NCBI GenBank assembly: GCA_031431235.1
Contig: JANPDA010000411.1
Coordinates: 1-7,024 of the forward strand
DNA from: JANNSW01 sp031431235
GTDB lineage: Bacteria; Pseudomonadota; Alphaproteobacteria; Rhizobiales; Hyphomicrobiaceae
Reading direction: 5' to 3'
DNA: 7,024 nt
Shown: piece after piece, positions 6,124 through 7,024 of the stretch
Numbering within the stretch: the first letter of the stretch is position 1
Layout: every line of letters starts with the position of its first letter
Notes under the pieces: model-generated
Database searches by the model: none
What the model saw: the letters and a program-made list of their open reading frames with translations, nothing else
What the model was told of the DNA's origin: nothing
Made by a program: the position numbers and the translations under genes

Positions 6124-6684
6124 ATGGCCAGCGCGGCGCTAAAGCGGACCACCGTGTCGATCGAGGGCTACCTCGAGCTCGAGCGCGAGAGCCCCGTGCG
6201 CCACGAGTATGTCGGCGGGCAGGTCTACGCAATGGGGGGGTCGAGCGACCGGCACAACCTGGTCGCTGGGACGCTCTTCAACGCCCTCTTCAATCACATC
6301 GCCGGCCGTTGCCAAGTTTATATGGCCGACATGCGGCTGCGCATCGCGCTCGCCGACGGCGAGGTCGGCTACTACCCCGATGTTCTCGTCGCCTGCGATC
6401 CGGCCGACCGGGCGAGCCATCACCGCGAGCGCCCGGTGTTTTTGGCCGAGGTGCTCTCGCCCACGACCGAGCGCGTCGACCGGACGGAGAAGCTGATCGC
6501 CTATCGCCAGATCCCCTCGCTCGAGGAGTATCTGATCGCCGAGCAGGACGTCGCGCGCGTCGAGCTCTATCGCCGGTCGAACGGCTTCGAACGCGAGGTG
6601 CTCGAGGCAGGTGATGTGATCCGCTTCGCGAGCGTCGGCCTCGAGCTCACCGTCGAGCAGCTCTACCGGCATGTTGCATTCTGA
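6124..6684 (+). CDS. Uma2 family (DUF820) endonuclease-like protein
   Basis: This 186-residue protein has the usual Uma2 length and fold signature. It opens with VSIEGYLELERESPVRHEYV and GGQVYAMGG, followed by a helix (DRHNLVAGTLFNALFNHI). The PD-(D/E)XK-type active site comprises D86 in YYPDVLV, E109 in FLAEVLSPTT, and K123 in DRTEKLIAYRQ, where the lysine has moved to a helix as is normal for this family. It ends with EEYLIAEQD and an RSNGFEREVL strand region. Uma2 proteins are predicted nucleases of unclear role, common in multiple copies in cyanobacteria and scattered in other bacteria. I chose ATG 6124 because homology-like sequence begins about ten residues later. No Shine-Dalgarno precedes it, and GTG 6097 (nine more residues) is an alternative that could be leaderless. 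It lies 61 bases after the second hydrolase with a likely separate promoter. Function here is unknown. Confidence 0.9.
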   Translation: MASAALKRTTVSIEGYLELERESPVRHEYVGGQVYAMGGSSDRHNLVAGTLFNALFNHIAGRCQVYMADMRLRIALADGEVGYYPDVLVACDPADRASHHRERPVFLAEVLSPTTERVDRTEKLIAYRQIPSLEEYLIAEQDVARVELYRRSNGFEREVLEAGDVIRFASVGLELTVEQLYRHVAF

Positions 6685-6724
6685 GCCGGTGACGCCGGCG
6701 AAGGTGGCCTGATACCCCGGCCAT

Positions 6725-6771
6725 CGTAGGTCGGATCGGGCATCGCCTTGCGATGTGATGCCCGGCCTACG
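6725..6771. repeat. Interspersed GTAGG...CCTAC imperfect palindrome
   Basis: CGTAGG (6725-6730) and CCTACG (6766-6771) are exact inverses, and GGGCATCGC and GCGATGTGATGCCC inside are imperfectly inverted. The form resembles the widespread CGTAGGTCGG...CCGGCCTACG extragenic repeats of high-GC proteobacteria. It follows the Uma2 stop by 40 bases and could act as a transcript end or be a neutral repeat. The 40-base lead-in (6685-6724) has only weak short hairpins. Confidence 0.5.
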
Positions 6772-6772
6772 C

Positions 6773-6803
6773 TCTCAGGCACCGCCGGTGATGGTGCCTG
6801 AGA
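6773..6803 (+). terminator. Perfect 11-bp stem-loop, terminator-like or regulatory
   Basis: TCTCAGGCACC (6773-6783) is exactly inverted as GGTGCCTGAGA (6793-6803) around a 9-base loop, GCCGGTGAT. No run of T follows on the plus strand (TCGCGGTTACC), so it is not a canonical intrinsic terminator. It may stabilise the Uma2 transcript end or act in the leader of the gene that starts downstream. Confidence 0.35.
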
Positions 6804-6853
6804 TCGCGGTTACCTTCTTGCGCCTGCGGCCATCGCTGGTAGTGTGGGGGAGG

Positions 6854-7024
6854 ATGCCGAGCAGCAGTGTCGAGGAGCGGCTGCAATCGCGCGCACAGAG
6901 ACATCGAACGGAGGAACGACATGACAGGCATGACCGTCGATTCAGGCAACTCGTTCAGGGTGCCACCATGGTGGCGGCGTTGGCTGCCCTGGGCATCGAG
7001 CCCGAGAACGTGCTGGCGGCCGAT
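6854..7024 (+). CDS. Unidentified gene, start only, runs off right edge
   Basis: From ATG 6854 the frame is open to the window end (57 codons). It gives a charged, arginine- and histidine-rich N terminus (MPSSSVEERLQSRAQRHR) and then QLVQGATMVAALAALGIEPE and NVLAAD, an alanine-rich helical segment with strong G/C third-position bias that looks genuinely coding. The start is uncertain. GGAGG touches the 6854 ATG too closely; an in-frame GTG lies at 6842 and an in-frame ATG at 6791, inside the upstream hairpin; ATG 6968 would give a clean short start. A competing ATG at 6921 has an ideal GGAGG six bases away (6910-6914) but opens a tryptophan-rich frame (VPPWWRRWLPW) that looks like a shadow. 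No family recognised. Confidence 0.4.
   Translation, partial: MPSSSVEERLQSRAQRHRTEERHDRHDRRFRQLVQGATMVAALAALGIEPENVLAAD

Noticed and set aside
6767..6949. 60-aa minus-strand ORF at the right end
   Set aside because: It reads through the palindromic repeat and stem-loop and has low-complexity His/Arg/Pro sequence with no start-site support.

Overview
The window looks like chromosomal DNA from a high-GC (by eye, mid-60s percent) alphaproteobacterium, most plausibly Hyphomicrobiales (a Bosea, Bradyrhizobium or Rhodopseudomonas relative). The evidence is the strong G/C third-position bias in every real reading frame, Shine-Dalgarno-led starts, and several intergenic palindromes of a kind I associate with that order (CTAGTGT-ended elements and a CGTCATCCCGGA-type element). 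The genus is inferred and was not tested.

Layout. (1) 1-1201, minus strand: the first 400 codons of a 14-helix DHA2 (EmrB/QacA-type) major facilitator exporter; its 3' end lies beyond the left edge. (2) 1202-1737: a 536-base divergent intergenic region. It holds two near-equal palindromic elements that share CTAG-TGT ends (MITE-like), a base-paired segment of unknown nature, a third nested palindrome, and a 21-codon leader-like ORF whose stop overlaps the next start as ATGA. (3) 1738-3753 and 4020-6062, plus strand: two tandem paralogous CocE/NonD (peptidase S15-like) alpha/beta hydrolases of 671 and 680 residues. Both have intact Ser-Asp-His triads and both carry an extra C-terminal region of about 110 residues beyond the usual jelly-roll domain. 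The 266-base gap between them starts with three perfect GAGAGGA repeats and an ATG, followed by what looks like a short frameshifted gene remnant. (4) 6124-6684, plus strand: a Uma2-family (DUF820) PD-(D/E)XK endonuclease-like protein, probably with its own extended -10 promoter. (5) 6685-7024: one interspersed palindrome, a perfect 11-bp stem-loop, and the start of an unidentified gene running off the right edge.

How the genes may work together. The two hydrolases probably form a small transcription unit and are predicted cytoplasmic ester or amide hydrolases with related but different substrates. The divergent exporter could export a substrate or product of the same chemistry, but nothing in the sequence proves the link. 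The Uma2 gene has a different character and probably an independent promoter. No CRISPR array, tRNA, rRNA, complete insertion sequence or clear multi-gene defence system is visible. The most unusual material is in the gaps: the twin CTAG-ended palindromes, the ATGA-coupled leader ORF, and the decayed reading frame between the paralogs.
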